DNA of 64,000 nt from Roseimicrobium gellanilyticum. GTDB taxonomy: Bacteria; Verrucomicrobiota; Verrucomicrobiia; Verrucomicrobiales; Verrucomicrobiaceae. Position numbers and translations under genes: made by a program. The notes under the pieces are model-generated. The model was given only the letters and a program-made list of their open reading frames with translations, did not search any database and was not told the DNA's origin. Each line of letters begins with the position of its first letter. The first letter of the stretch is position 1. Below are positions 43,534-51,872 of the stretch, piece after piece. The DNA is taken from assembly GCF_003315205.1 (NCBI RefSeq), contig NZ_QNRR01000004.1, positions 62,001 through 126,000 of the forward strand, read 5' to 3'.

Positions 43534-44820
43534 ATGAGATTTGAAGACCTGAGAGGCATTCTCCAATACGTTCCCCAGTTCAAGGAACGCATCTTTGTCA
43601 TTGCCTTTGACGGCGCCGTCATGCGCCTGCCGAACTTCCACAGCCTGCTGCAGGACATTGCCGTGCTGCAGTCGCTGAGCATTCAGGTGGTCGTGGTCTT
43701 TGGCGCGCGTAAGCAGATCCAGGAACTCGCGGACCTGCGCGGCGTGAAGCTGACCAGTGACGACGGCATGGGCCTCACGGATGCCGCGACGCTGGAAGTC
43801 AGCGCGGATGCCATCTCCCGACTCACCAGCGAACTGATGGGTGACCTCACCGCCTTGGAACTGCGTGTCGCCGTTCCCAATGCGCTCGCCGTGCACCCTG
43901 CCGGTGTGATTGAGGGCGTCGACCTGGTTCACACCGGTCGTATCGAACGTGTCGACCAGCGCATGCTCCTGGCGATGCTGAAGGAAGGTATCATCCCCGT
44001 GCTGCCGCCTCTGGGATATGATGGCCGTGGCGCTACCTTGCGCGTGAACTCGGATGAGGTCGCCGTGGACGTGGCGCTGGAGCTGGATGCTGCCAAGGTC
44101 ATCTTCGTCGCGGAAGAAGGTCTGGTGGATGCCGCTGGGCAGCGCCTCGCCCAGATCTCCGTGGGACAGGCGCGGGAGATGGCCAAGCGCAAGGACTCTA
44201 ATGCGGACCCTAGCCTGCTCTCGAAGCTGAAGCACGCCGCTCTCGCTTGTAACGAAGGCGTGCCCCGCGTGCACATCATTGATGGACGGCAGGACGAAGT
44301 GCTGCTGGCCGAACTCTTCAGCAACGAAGGCGTCGGCACCATGATCCATGCGGATGACTACCAGCACCTGCGCAAGGCGCGCACGTCTGACATTCCTGCG
44401 CTGCAGGCGATGATGCGTGAGAGTGTGGAAGATGCCGCACTCGCTCCGCGCACGCGCGAGCAGATGCAGAAGAGCATCGGCGACTTCTACGTGCTTGAGC
44501 TGGACGGCAACCCGGTGGCCAGCGTCGCCGTGCATGTGTATGAACTCGATGGCGGAGTGAAAGCGGCGGAACTCGCCTGCCTCTTCGTGCGTCGCGCGCA
44601 CAAGAACAAGGGGCACGGACGCAAGCTGGTGGCCTTCGCCGAGGACACTGCCCGCCAGCGTGGCTGTGCGTGGATCTTCGCGCTCAGCACCCAGGCCTTC
44701 CGCTTCTTCGAGGAGAAGATGGGCTACAAGGAAGTGCCGGTGGATACGCTGCCTGCCAAGAGACGCGAGGCGTACGACCGCAGTGGAAGGAACTCGCGGG
44801 TGCTCAAGAAGGCGTTTTGA
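43534..44820 (+). CDS. argA: Amino-acid N-acetyltransferase (N-acetylglutamate synthase, ArgA type)
   Basis: The product is 428 residues. Residues 1-280 are an amino-acid-kinase fold (IFVIAFDGAVM, VVVVFGARKQIQELA, VNSDEVAVDVALELDAAKVI), catalytically silent and carrying the arginine feedback site in this family. Residues 290-420 are a GNAT domain (IGDFYVLELDGNPVASVAVH, FVRRAHKNKGHGRKLVAFAE), making N-acetylglutamate, the first arginine-biosynthesis step. Length is close to the 443 residues of Escherichia coli ArgA. No other arg gene is adjacent. Palindromic repeats R3 and R1 lie on either side. Confidence 0.93.
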   Translation: MRFEDLRGILQYVPQFKERIFVIAFDGAVMRLPNFHSLLQDIAVLQSLSIQVVVVFGARKQIQELADLRGVKLTSDDGMGLTDAATLEVSADAISRLTSELMGDLTALELRVAVPNALAVHPAGVIEGVDLVHTGRIERVDQRMLLAMLKEGIIPVLPPLGYDGRGATLRVNSDEVAVDVALELDAAKVIFVAEEGLVDAAGQRLAQISVGQAREMAKRKDSNADPSLLSKLKHAALACNEGVPRVHIIDGRQDEVLLAELFSNEGVGTMIHADDYQHLRKARTSDIPALQAMMRESVEDAALAPRTREQMQKSIGDFYVLELDGNPVASVAVHVYELDGGVKAAELACLFVRRAHKNKGHGRKLVAFAEDTARQRGCAWIFALSTQAFRFFEEKMGYKEVPVDTLPAKRREAYDRSGRNSRVLKKAF

Positions 44821-44944
44821 GCTCAATGGTTGAATCCCGATACCGCACCTCTCATTCATTCTTCCATGCTCATGGCGTAAGACGAGACGGGGCACCAACG
44901 AGTCACGCAGGATGAATGGTACCTCGAAGTGTTCCGCAGGGTGC

Positions 44945-45190
44945 GCGAACGTGAGGGCGTGGATATGGAAGCTGTGCCGAAGGCCTTGGACTGCGTGCAG
45001 CCTGCTGCCGCTTTCCTCAAGTGCAGCCTGCTGCACGCTCCTCCGCGACGAAGTCGCCAAGCTTTTCTAGAAGCGTCATCTCACGAGCGAGTATCATCAT
45101 CGCCACAGCAGGCTGTGGACTCTGGAAAGCGGCAGCAGGCTGCACGCAGTCCAAGGACGCTTCGCGTCACAGCATCTGGATCTGTCGTGT
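44945..45190. repeat. Palindromic repeat family R1, copy 3 (inverted orientation)
   Basis: About 246 bases between argA and the TIM-barrel isomerase gene. It has the R1 right end (aaagcggcagcaggctgcac ... cgcttcgcgtcacagcatc) and a left end reading gtgccgaaggccttggactg. Compared with copy 1 the internal block is reversed, and one hairpin has become tgCAGCCTGCTGca. Together with the terminator at 45263 it accounts for most of the 506-base gap. Confidence 0.85.
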
Positions 45191-45262
45191 CCGTTTCCTA
45201 TCCTGATTGGGCATCACGAAGAAATTGTCCGTAGGAAGGCTACCCGTGTGGATGCCTGGTAG

Positions 45263-45298
45263 CAAAAAAGAGCGCCAGGCAGGATGCCCAACGCCCTT
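45263..45298 (-). terminator. Rho-independent terminator of the TIM-barrel isomerase gene
   Basis: On the minus strand the segment forms a long stem (GGGCGTTGGGCA with TGCCTGGCGCTC, including G-T pairs) around a 3-base loop, followed by TTTTTT. It lies about 30 bases past the stop codon at 45327. Confidence 0.75.
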
Positions 45299-45326
45299 TG
45301 TCAGGCCGGAGGTCTAACCTCCGAAA

Positions 45327-46244
45327 TCAGCCCAGCTTCGCGCCGTAGCCCTTGAGCATGTCTTCGAGCATGCGGCCGTACTTCACGTAGCTGTCGTACT
45401 GCTCCCTGGCCTTGGCTTCGGGGGAGAGGTCGTCCGCGGAGCCTGCGCCGTGGAACACGACGGCGACGTGGGGCTCGATGCTGATATAGCCTTCGTAGCC
45501 GGACTTCACGAGGTCTTCCATGATGCGCTGGGTCTGGCCTTCGCCTTCGCCGGGGTAGGTGTAGTCGGCGTCATTCTTGGCGGTGTTCCACTTGCCGTCC
45601 TTCACGTGCACGTGCGCCATGTGGGGCTTGATGGCCTGGTACATTTCCCAGGAGTTTTGCTTCTGGCCGGGGCGGTCGCGGTCGGCAATGAAGACGGGGT
45701 TGCCGGTGTCGAACACCCACTTGATTCCAGGAACGGCGTCGTTCAGGCGCTTCACATAGCTCACGCTCATGCCGCCCCAGTTCATGCAGTTCTCATGAAT
45801 CATGGTGAGGCCGGCGTCATCGAAGCGCTTCTTGATTTCAGCCATGCGGCGGATGCGCTCGGCTTCCATCTGGTCGGGCAGGTCGTTGCCCTCGGCATCC
45901 TTGCGCACGGCGTAGCTCATCACGCGGATGAGTTTGGCACCCAGCTTCTGCATGCGCGGGATGGCGCGGTTGATTTCCGCTTCGGTGATGGAGAAGTCGT
46001 CTTCGATCTTCTTGGCCCAGTTGCCAATCAGGGAGCCGAAGCCGCTGACCTTCATGTTCTTCGCGGCAAGCTCTTCGCACACCTTCTCAAAGGTGGCCTC
46101 GGGGATTTCATGCAGGTTGCCCTTCACGCCATCGAACTCCACCACGCGGGATTCAATGCTGTCCCAGCCCAGATCCTGGTGGGCCTTGATTTGCACGTCG
46201 AGAGGTGCGCCTGCTTCGTCTGCGATACCGGTGAGTTTGATCAT
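45327..46244 (-). CDS. Sugar phosphate isomerase/epimerase-like TIM-barrel protein
   Basis: The product is 305 residues. The xylose-isomerase-like TIM barrel is identified by MIKLTGIADEAGAPLDVQI at the start, LTMIHENCMNWGG with metal-binding Glu and Asn, VFDTGNPVFIADRDRPG, MAHVHVKDG with metal-binding His, and GYEGYISIEPHVAV with the final Glu. Such enzymes epimerise or dehydrate sugars and inositols, often beside Gfo/Idh/MocA enzymes in PVC genomes; here it is alone. No signal peptide, so it should be cytoplasmic. A terminator follows. Confidence 0.9.
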   Translation of the reverse strand: MIKLTGIADEAGAPLDVQIKAHQDLGWDSIESRVVEFDGVKGNLHEIPEATFEKVCEELAAKNMKVSGFGSLIGNWAKKIEDDFSITEAEINRAIPRMQKLGAKLIRVMSYAVRKDAEGNDLPDQMEAERIRRMAEIKKRFDDAGLTMIHENCMNWGGMSVSYVKRLNDAVPGIKWVFDTGNPVFIADRDRPGQKQNSWEMYQAIKPHMAHVHVKDGKWNTAKNDADYTYPGEGEGQTQRIMEDLVKSGYEGYISIEPHVAVVFHGAGSADDLSPEAKAREQYDSYVKYGRMLEDMLKGYGAKLG

Positions 46245-46377
46245 GTGAGGAGTGGGGAAAGGGAGGGGACTGTGTGCGAAACGTGCCGTGGGGTGTTACA
46301 GGGTGCAAGGGCGGATTTACGCGCAATCCGCGTGTCGCTTGCCTGTAGAACGGTTCGCGCTAGCATCCGGGCGCGCC

Positions 46378-47259
46378 ATGGGCAGAAAATCACGACGTTC
46401 CAGCACAAAAGGTGAAGTCTCAGACGCTCCGCCAAAGCTCCTGGCGACGTGGCAGCGCTCCTTCCTCTGGGCCATGTGGCTCTCCGTGCTGGCCCTGCTC
46501 TGGCAGAACACGAGCGGGGAGGGCTTCACCTTCGTCGAGTTCCTTGCCATGGCCGCCGGCACCGGCGTCACGGTGTGGATGTGCAAGCACCCGATGGGCA
46601 GACCCAAGGTGTACATTGATGAACCGGCGCAGATGCGGGGACGTTTCGAATCCCGCACGAACTGGGCGCTCGTCATTCTCGCCGCGCACATCACCCTGCT
46701 GGGCGTCGGAGTCGCCGGAAAAATCATCTATGACCTGAATCACGGGCTCACCACCGTGGGTGGCATCTTCGAGGATTTTGCGATGTTCTTCATCGAGAGC
46801 CTGAAGATTGCGCTATCCGGCGGAGCGGAGGGAGACGTCACGCGCACGAAGCTCTACACCCTCATCATTGCGCTTCCGATTGGCCCTTTCATGCTGATGT
46901 TCGTGCTGGTGCCGTCGACGCATCGAGGTCTGCCTTTCCGCGTGGAACCGGGAGACATCCTGGAAGTGCGTCGCGATGGGAAATGGCAGATCCTCAATGC
47001 GCATGAATTTCCCCAAGTGGTGGCCAACGCCATCAACATCGACTTCTACACCGATGCGTCTGATGAAAAACCCACGGTGAGCCTGCCGCTCTCACGTGTG
47101 TATTCCTGTGAACTGGGCACTCGAGTGAAGGCGCCGGTGATTGCCGGGTACTTTCGGCTGCGTCTGGAAAAACTCGGATACACGGTGAAGCCGCGCGAGG
47201 GAGCCCGCTCCATGTTGGAGAACTGGGTGGCCATGCGTGAAGAAAATCGCGCCGCCTGA
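46378..47259 (+). CDS. Hypothetical membrane protein
   Basis: The product is 293 residues from the ATG at 46378 (the upstream frame is non-coding leader). A basic start (MGRKSRRSSTKGE) precedes about four transmembrane helices: SFLWAMWLSVLALLW, FVEFLAMAAGTGVTVWM, WALVILAAHITLLGVGVAGK and TLIIALPIGPFMLMFVLVP. A soluble C-terminal domain follows (FRVEPGDILEVRRDGKWQIL ... AHEFPQVVANAINIDFY). No family recognised. The next gene starts 3 bases after its stop, so the two are translationally linked and probably co-operate. Confidence 0.75.
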   Translation: MGRKSRRSSTKGEVSDAPPKLLATWQRSFLWAMWLSVLALLWQNTSGEGFTFVEFLAMAAGTGVTVWMCKHPMGRPKVYIDEPAQMRGRFESRTNWALVILAAHITLLGVGVAGKIIYDLNHGLTTVGGIFEDFAMFFIESLKIALSGGAEGDVTRTKLYTLIIALPIGPFMLMFVLVPSTHRGLPFRVEPGDILEVRRDGKWQILNAHEFPQVVANAINIDFYTDASDEKPTVSLPLSRVYSCELGTRVKAPVIAGYFRLRLEKLGYTVKPREGARSMLENWVAMREENRAA

Positions 47260-47262
47260 GCC

Positions 47263-47961
47263 ATGGGCATGACCAGAGAGCTGTATATCGAGGCTGTGAA
47301 GCGGTCGCCAAGGCGGTTCGCCGAAGAAAGGGAGTTTGCTGCATTGCCCCCTGAGTGGATCTCCGAAGCCTGGGGCCTGCAGGAAGTGCAATCCACCGTG
47401 GCCGCGGACTTCGTGGAGGAGGTGCGTAAGTGGCCGCCTGAGCCCTTCCTGCACGCGAGTTATCCGCTCATGTCGGTGCTGCCGCCCGCGCTGACCCCAG
47501 GGCAGGTGGTGAGGCTCTTTGATCAATTCCGTGAACGCTGGCCGATGTGTGAGCCACAGCTTCGCGAGGAGTTTGAGCAGTTCTTCCCTGGATGCACGGA
47601 GTCGTTTCCTTCACCACTGACGGTAGCGGAGGTCACGGCACGGTTGGGTGGCGATGACTATGACACCCTTCTCCTGATGCGTCAGTATCACGACCATCCG
47701 GCGCTGCAGCAGCTTCCCGGATTGGAGGACGCGGCGGGGCTTTTGCAGCAGGCGATCGATGTGGGCTGGTTCTCCGATAAGGAAGATCTCTCAGAACTCC
47801 TCACGCATCTGGAGCAGGGGAATGACTACGGGGTGCAGGAGTCGATGTTCGAATACATCGCTGGCATGCTGCATGTGAGCTTCCACGATCAGTACGCGAT
47901 CTGCGAGCCTCACCAGATGATCAAACATCTGAGGGGCTTGATCGCGTCGATGCCGGCGTGA
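47263..47961 (+). CDS. Hypothetical protein
   Basis: The product is 232 residues, acidic and mostly helical, with no signal peptide or membrane helix. It starts 3 bases after the membrane protein gene and so should be made with it. Segments such as PPEWISEAWGLQEVQSTVAAD and SDKEDLSELLTHLEQGNDYG show no motif that I recognise. Convergent with the small lipoprotein gene at 47977. Confidence 0.72.
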   Translation: MGMTRELYIEAVKRSPRRFAEEREFAALPPEWISEAWGLQEVQSTVAADFVEEVRKWPPEPFLHASYPLMSVLPPALTPGQVVRLFDQFRERWPMCEPQLREEFEQFFPGCTESFPSPLTVAEVTARLGGDDYDTLLLMRQYHDHPALQQLPGLEDAAGLLQQAIDVGWFSDKEDLSELLTHLEQGNDYGVQESMFEYIAGMLHVSFHDQYAICEPHQMIKHLRGLIASMPA

Positions 47962-47976
47962 AGCGAAGGGCAAATC

Positions 47977-48240
47977 CTAGTTCTCCGTGGCTGGCTGGCG
48001 CACGGCGGGCGGATTTGCCTTTGCAGGATTGTCTGGTGCGTCCGTGCCTGCGCCGGTTCCCTTCACGTCGCTGGTGGTGGAGGGTGGTGTTGCTTCGCCG
48101 GGATTCTGCACACCCGAGCTGGAGGTATTTGTACCATCGGGCGAGGGAGCACGGGGCGGCACGCGTTCACCACTTTCGTCCTTGCAGGACACCATCAAGA
48201 GGCTGCATGCGGCAGCGGCGAGAATGACGGAGGTTTTCAT
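47977..48240 (-). CDS. Small predicted lipoprotein
   Basis: The product is 87 residues from the ATG at 48240. The signal sequence (MKTSVILAAAACSLLMVSC) ends in the lipobox LMVSC, making Cys-19 the lipidated residue. The mature part is disordered, rich in Pro, Thr, Ser, Gly and Asn (PSPDGTNTSSSGVQNPGEAT). It lies between convergent genes and upstream of nothing obvious. Function unknown. Confidence 0.68.
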   Translation of the reverse strand: MKTSVILAAAACSLLMVSCKDESGERVPPRAPSPDGTNTSSSGVQNPGEATPPSTTSDVKGTGAGTDAPDNPAKANPPAVRQPATEN

Positions 48241-48265
48241 GAGGCGTGGTATGGAAGAGAAGAGG

Positions 48266-48439
48266 CTAGTCGCCGCGGTCACCCTGACCGTGTTTGGCTT
48301 TGTGCTTCGCCTTGATGCGGCGGTCCATGCTGAGGGAGCGACTGACATCGTCGCTCTCGACGAACCGGCCATGGCTGTCACGACGGACATACCGCTTGTC
48401 CCCTTTGTGGGGTTCGATGAGTTCGCGTTTCGTGCTCAT
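48266..48439 (-). CDS. Small conserved basic protein (57 residues)
   Basis: The product is 57 residues from the ATG at 48439. The sequence ELIEPHKGDKRYVRRD, then GRFVESDDVSRSLSMDRR and a tail ending KHGQGDRGD, looks like a small conserved protein family seen in unrelated bacteria, in which KGDKRYVRRD and DVGRSLSxDRR are retained. It is charged throughout and has no membrane segment. It lies 25 bases upstream of the lipoprotein gene in the same direction. Function unknown; recognition is from memory of similar proteins. Confidence 0.65.
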   Translation of the reverse strand: MSTKRELIEPHKGDKRYVRRDSHGRFVESDDVSRSLSMDRRIKAKHKAKHGQGDRGD

Positions 48440-48486
48440 GCCAAGGGATCGCACAAGCATGAAAGGGCGGCTGCATCACGGAGTGT

Positions 48487-49056
48487 TCAGGTTCCGGCAG
48501 CGGCCTTGCGCTTTGCCTTCCAGTCCAGCCAACTCCACCATCCCAAGCCTGCACCGCTGAGGATAAGCAGTGGGCCTCCAAAGAGGCCAATCCAGAACAG
48601 ACCGTTGGGACCTTCGGCGACAAGGCGGGAGGTGGCATGGTCCTTCGGATTGTAGAAAACAGATACAGGATGTCCGGGCTGGTACTCCAGCGCGATGACA
48701 GTAGCCTGTTCCAGATTTCCCTCCTGCTCGGGCTGTCGTGCCGCGGGGGCAGTGCCGGTGTGGCGCTGGCCCTTCAGTTCGTAACTATAGTCCAGCTCCA
48801 CATGGTACAGGGTGCTGGTCTTGTAGTTCTGCGGTTGGTTGCCCGTGCGCACTTCGCGCTCCTGCACTCGAGAGGAAAGCACGGTGCCTGGGGTTTCCGT
48901 CCATACCTCCTGCATTTGCTTCCAGGCCGAGGGTGTCTGCCAAAGCAGTGTAGCGCCACCGAAGGCAATGCCGGCACCAATCACGAGACCGAAGACCAGG
49001 ACCAGCGCCAGGCAACCGCCGCCGGGTTGCTGGGGTGGGGAAGGGGAGGGGTTCAC
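48487..49056 (-). CDS. DUF3592 domain membrane protein
   Basis: The product is 189 residues. Two transmembrane helices frame a beta-rich domain: LALVLVFGLVIGAGIAFGGA (about 16-36) and FWIGLFGGPLLILSGAGLGW (near 155-175). The central part (TPGTVLSSRVQEREV, YHVELDYSYELKGQRHTGT, YQPGHPVSVFYNPKDHATSR) matches the DUF3592 pattern, including the VFYNP motif before the second helix. The family's function is unknown. It is divergent from a second DUF3592 gene at 49206. Confidence 0.82.
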   Translation of the reverse strand: MNPSPSPPQQPGGGCLALVLVFGLVIGAGIAFGGATLLWQTPSAWKQMQEVWTETPGTVLSSRVQEREVRTGNQPQNYKTSTLYHVELDYSYELKGQRHTGTAPAARQPEQEGNLEQATVIALEYQPGHPVSVFYNPKDHATSRLVAEGPNGLFWIGLFGGPLLILSGAGLGWWSWLDWKAKRKAAAGT

Positions 49057-49205
49057 GGCCCTATCGTCATCAGGAGCCGGGGACGTGCAAGTGGCGGATG
49101 GAAAAAATGGATGGCGTGCTTGGGTGGTTGTGCGGCGAAAACACTTGCGCGTGTGGCAGGGTGGGCTTCCATCGCGCAGAGTCCACCTTTCACCCTGGTC
49201 GCCTT

Positions 49206-49700
49206 ATGCCGCCTCTTATTCAATGGGTCCTGGTCATCTTTGGTCTGTGGATGATCTATCTGAATGTGCAGGGCCTGCTGGCCAAAAAGAAGAACCTGGC
49301 ACTGGCCACCGCGGCTGTGAACTGGCCCTCCGTGATTGGGACGGTGGTGTCTTCCAACATTGTGGAGGGACGCTCCACAGATTCCAAGACGGGCCAGACG
49401 TACCATAGCTACAGCCCCAAGGTGGAATACTCATACACGGTCGCAGGCGCGGGACTGCAGGGGACCCGGATCGCATTTGGCAGGATCCTCTACTATCAGC
49501 CCACCGAAGCGGAGGCCTTCCTGACAAAGCATGCCCCGGGAGCGAGCATTTCGGTATGGCATGACCCGGCTGCACCCGCGGAAGCGGTGTTGGACAGGGA
49601 TCCGGCGCATGCCACCCACCTCGTGGTGGCGGACTTTGCGATGCTGGGATTTGGCCTGCTGGCAGCGGGTGCCGGGGTGTGGAGCATGCTGGTGGGCTGA
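49206..49700 (+). CDS. DUF3592 domain membrane protein (divergent paralogue)
   Basis: The product is 164 residues from the ATG at 49206. Layout is the same as its neighbour: an N-terminal helix (IQWVLVIFGLWMIYLNVQGL), a beta-rich region (SVIGTVVSSNIVEGRSTDSK, VEYSYTVAGAGLQGTRIAFG, GASISVWHDPAAPAEAVL) and a C-terminal helix (MLGFGLLAAGAGVWSML). The WHDP segment replaces the FYNP of the first copy. Two divergent DUF3592 genes suggest a duplicated pair of related envelope proteins. Function unknown. Confidence 0.8.
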   Translation: MPPLIQWVLVIFGLWMIYLNVQGLLAKKKNLALATAAVNWPSVIGTVVSSNIVEGRSTDSKTGQTYHSYSPKVEYSYTVAGAGLQGTRIAFGRILYYQPTEAEAFLTKHAPGASISVWHDPAAPAEAVLDRDPAHATHLVVADFAMLGFGLLAAGAGVWSMLVG

Positions 49701-49921
49701 GTGCAGTCCGTTCAGCGTGCGGGAGAAAGGGGAATGGCACCGGGCGGGAGCCGTGGTGGCATTTCGCGGCGTCCGTGGCAGATTGTCTTCCCTCTGCTGA
49801 TACTCAATCGTGCGAAAAAAAGACCACTTCGCACTTGCGCATGTGAACAATCTTGCTAGACATCCCTCCCCTTCGCCCTGCCGTTCCGGTGGGGCATATG
49901 GCATTTCCTCTGTTTATCATC

Positions 49922-50035
49922 ATGCGAGTAAGAACCTCAGTGAAGCGCTTGTGCGAGTCCTGCCGTGTCATTCGGCGGAAGGGAGTCGTGCGTATTGTAT
50001 GCAAAAACCCGCGGCATAAGCAGCGGCAAGGTTAA
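49922..50035 (+). CDS. rpmJ: 50S ribosomal protein L36
   Basis: The product is 37 residues from the ATG at 49922, the normal L36 length. It reads [20 protein letters not shown] with a C-x-x-C pair and a later Cys and His ([14 protein letters not shown]), the zinc-binding type of L36. First gene of an rpmJ-rpsM-rpsK-rpsD unit; rpsM starts 20 bases after its stop. secY and infA, common upstream neighbours, are absent here. Confidence 0.96.
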   Translation: MRVRTSVKRLCESCRVIRRKGVVRIVCKNPRHKQRQG

Positions 50036-50055
50036 GTCTGTAGAACACATTCATT

Positions 50056-50451
50056 ATGGCACGTCTGCTTGGAGTTGAAATCCCGAACGAGAAGCGCATT
50101 GAAGCTTCTCTTCCGTACATTTACGGCATTGGTCCCTCCCTTACCAGGAAGGTACTCGCTGAGACCAACATTGATCCCAACACCCGCACGGGTGAGCTGA
50201 CCGATGAGCAGCTCGCGGAAATCAGCCGCGTGGTGAATGCGAAGGGCATCGTCGTGGAAGGCGACCTTCGTCGTGAGCTCAATGCGCACATGAAGCGCCT
50301 CTCGAGCATCAACTGCTACCGCTCCATTCGTCATCGTCGTGGACTTCCTGTCCGTGGCCAGCGCACGAAGACCAACGCCCGTACCCGCAAGGGCAAGCGC
50401 AAGACCGTGGGTGTGCAGCGCAACCCGAATGCCAAGGCTGGCAAGGTCTAA
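50056..50451 (+). CDS. rpsM: 30S ribosomal protein S13
   Basis: The product is 131 residues, with the S13 features [20 protein letters not shown], the helix-two-turn-helix, and [20 protein letters not shown], ending in a basic tail that reaches the decoding region and tRNAs ([20 protein letters not shown]). S13 contacts the 30S head and the intersubunit bridge. Second gene of the rpmJ-rpsM-rpsK-rpsD unit. Confidence 0.98.
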   Translation: MARLLGVEIPNEKRIEASLPYIYGIGPSLTRKVLAETNIDPNTRTGELTDEQLAEISRVVNAKGIVVEGDLRRELNAHMKRLSSINCYRSIRHRRGLPVRGQRTKTNARTRKGKRKTVGVQRNPNAKAGKV

Positions 50452-50485
50452 GCCCTGCTGAGTATCTCTTAATTTTCATCTCATC

Positions 50486-51058
50486 ATGGCCGACGAAAAT
50501 CAGAATCCTGCCGCAGCGCCCGAAGCTGCCGCTCCTGCTCCTGCCCCCGCCGCGACTCCGGCAGCACCTGCTGCTACTCCGGCAGCACCTGCGACTGACA
50601 AGCCCCTCTCCGAGAGAGACCGTCAGAAGAACATCAACGAAGTCTTCCTCAGCCTCGACGGCGGTGCCGGCGATGCCGCTCCCAAGGTCGTCAAGGCCAA
50701 GGGCAGCAAGAACGTCACCAGCGGCATTGTGCACGTGGTGGCGACCTTCAACAACACGATGGTCACCGTGACGGACCGCAATGGCAATGCCATCGGTTGG
50801 AGCAGCTCCGGCAAGATGGGCTTCAAGGGTTCCCGCAAGGGCACCGCTTATGCCGGCCAGGTGGTGTCCCAGGACGCCTGCCGCCAGGCCATGGGCCATG
50901 GTCTCAAGGAAGTGGAAGTGCGCCTCAAGGGCCCCGGCTCCGGCCGTGAGTCCGCCGTGCGTGCCGTGCAGGGTCTCGGTATCGAAATCCTCGCCATCAA
51001 GGACGTGACCCCCGTGCCGCACAACGGCTGCCGTCCGCCCAAAGCCCGCCGCGTGTAG
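50486..51058 (+). CDS. rpsK: 30S ribosomal protein S11 with Ala/Pro-rich N-terminal extension
   Basis: The product is 190 residues, about 60 longer than the usual S11 of roughly 130. The normal protein begins near residue 68 ([20 protein letters not shown]) and continues with [40 protein letters not shown] and [18 protein letters not shown]. The first 40 residues are low-complexity Ala/Pro/Thr ([16 protein letters not shown] type) and the next 27 are polar ([20 protein letters not shown]). The ATG at 50486 follows rpsM by 34 bases, so the extension lies in frame with a normal operon position and no other start is better placed. S11 belongs to the 30S platform near the mRNA exit; an extension there could reach the solvent. 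Confidence 0.96.
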   Translation: MADENQNPAAAPEAAAPAPAPAATPAAPAATPAAPATDKPLSERDRQKNINEVFLSLDGGAGDAAPKVVKAKGSKNVTSGIVHVVATFNNTMVTVTDRNGNAIGWSSSGKMGFKGSRKGTAYAGQVVSQDACRQAMGHGLKEVEVRLKGPGSGRESAVRAVQGLGIEILAIKDVTPVPHNGCRPPKARRV

Positions 51059-51094
51059 TCGCCGCACCTCTCGAAGTTCCGCTCTTTATCCGTC

Positions 51095-51706
51095 ATGGCA
51101 CGTTATACTGGTCCCAAGGAAAAAATCGCCCGCCGCTTTGGTGTGGCCCTGTTCGGCCCCTCGAAGGCCCTCGAGCTCCGCGCCTTCCCCCCGGGGCAGC
51201 ACGGCCCCCGCAATGCCCGCCGCAAGACTTCCGACTACGGCACCGCGCTGATCGAAAAGCAGAAGCTCCGCCACACCTACGGCGTGCTGGAGAAGCAGTT
51301 CCGCAAGTTCTTCGCCGAAGCCTCCCGCCGCAAGGGCGTGACCGGTACCATCCTCCTTCAGATGCTTGAACAGCGTCTGGACAATGTGGTCTACCGCATG
51401 AGCTTCGCGAACAGCCGCTTCGCCGCCCGTCAGATCGTCGGCCACGGCCACGTGACGGTGAATGGCAAGCGCGTGAACATCGCGAGCTATCAGGTGAAGG
51501 CCGGTGACGTGGTCGCCGTCAAGAACACCCCCCGCTCCCAGCAGCTGGTGAATCGTTTCCTCGACCTGACTCAGGGCGCAGTGATTCCCGACTGGATGAC
51601 CGTGGATCGCGACAAGCACACCGGCACCGTGAACCGTGCGCCGGAACGCGAAGAAATCGACGTCTTCGTGAACGAGCAGCTGGTCGTGGAACTCTACTCC
51701 CGCTAG
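51095..51706 (+). CDS. rpsD: 30S ribosomal protein S4
   Basis: The product is 203 residues, normal for S4. It shows ARYTGPKEKIARRFGVALFG, HTYGVLEKQFRKFFAEASRR and the S4 RNA-binding domain with RLDNVVYRMSFANSRFAARQ. S4 is a primary 16S rRNA-binding assembly protein and in many bacteria an autogenous repressor of this operon. The N-terminal zinc-type Cys cluster is absent, so it is the Cys-free form. It is followed by a strong terminator at 51736; rpoA and rplQ, which usually come next, are not in the window. Confidence 0.98.
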   Translation: MARYTGPKEKIARRFGVALFGPSKALELRAFPPGQHGPRNARRKTSDYGTALIEKQKLRHTYGVLEKQFRKFFAEASRRKGVTGTILLQMLEQRLDNVVYRMSFANSRFAARQIVGHGHVTVNGKRVNIASYQVKAGDVVAVKNTPRSQQLVNRFLDLTQGAVIPDWMTVDRDKHTGTVNRAPEREEIDVFVNEQLVVELYSR

Positions 51707-51735
51707 TCCCAGCCAGTACAGGCTGAACCATTTGA

Positions 51736-51768
51736 AGGCTGAAGGAGCAATCCTTCAGCCTTTTTTTG
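51736..51768 (+). terminator. Rho-independent terminator of the rpmJ-rpsD unit
   Basis: Arms aaggctgaagg (51736-51746) and ccttcagcctt (51752-51762) form an 11-bp perfect stem with a 5-base loop, followed by TTTTTTT. It lies 30 bases beyond the rpsD stop and so closes the ribosomal-protein unit before any rpoA. Confidence 0.93.
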
Positions 51769-51811
51769 TGCTGTGTAATTGCTTTTTGCGAAAAAAGTCC
51801 CTTTACAAAAA

Positions 51812-51827
51812 GTAAGCAAGCACTTAC
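51812..51827. promoter_or_regulatory. Operator-like inverted repeat upstream of first TetR gene
   Basis: The site gtaagcaagcacttac has complementary ends gtaag and cttac. It lies 46 bases before the TetR start and resembles the stronger palindrome at 51835, so the two may form a double operator. Confidence 0.5.
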
Positions 51828-51834
51828 ATAGGGC

Positions 51835-51852
51835 TGCAAGTAAGCACTTGCA
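51835..51852. promoter_or_regulatory. Palindromic operator upstream of first TetR gene
   Basis: Arms tgcaagt (51835-51841) and acttgca (51846-51852) are perfectly complementary with a 4-base spacer. It sits 20 bases before the TetR ATG, the usual place for an autoregulatory TetR operator, and shares its half site with the palindrome at 52777-52808 in front of the second TetR gene. Confidence 0.65.
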
Positions 51853-51872
51853 TTCGTTTTCCATCTCAGTAG

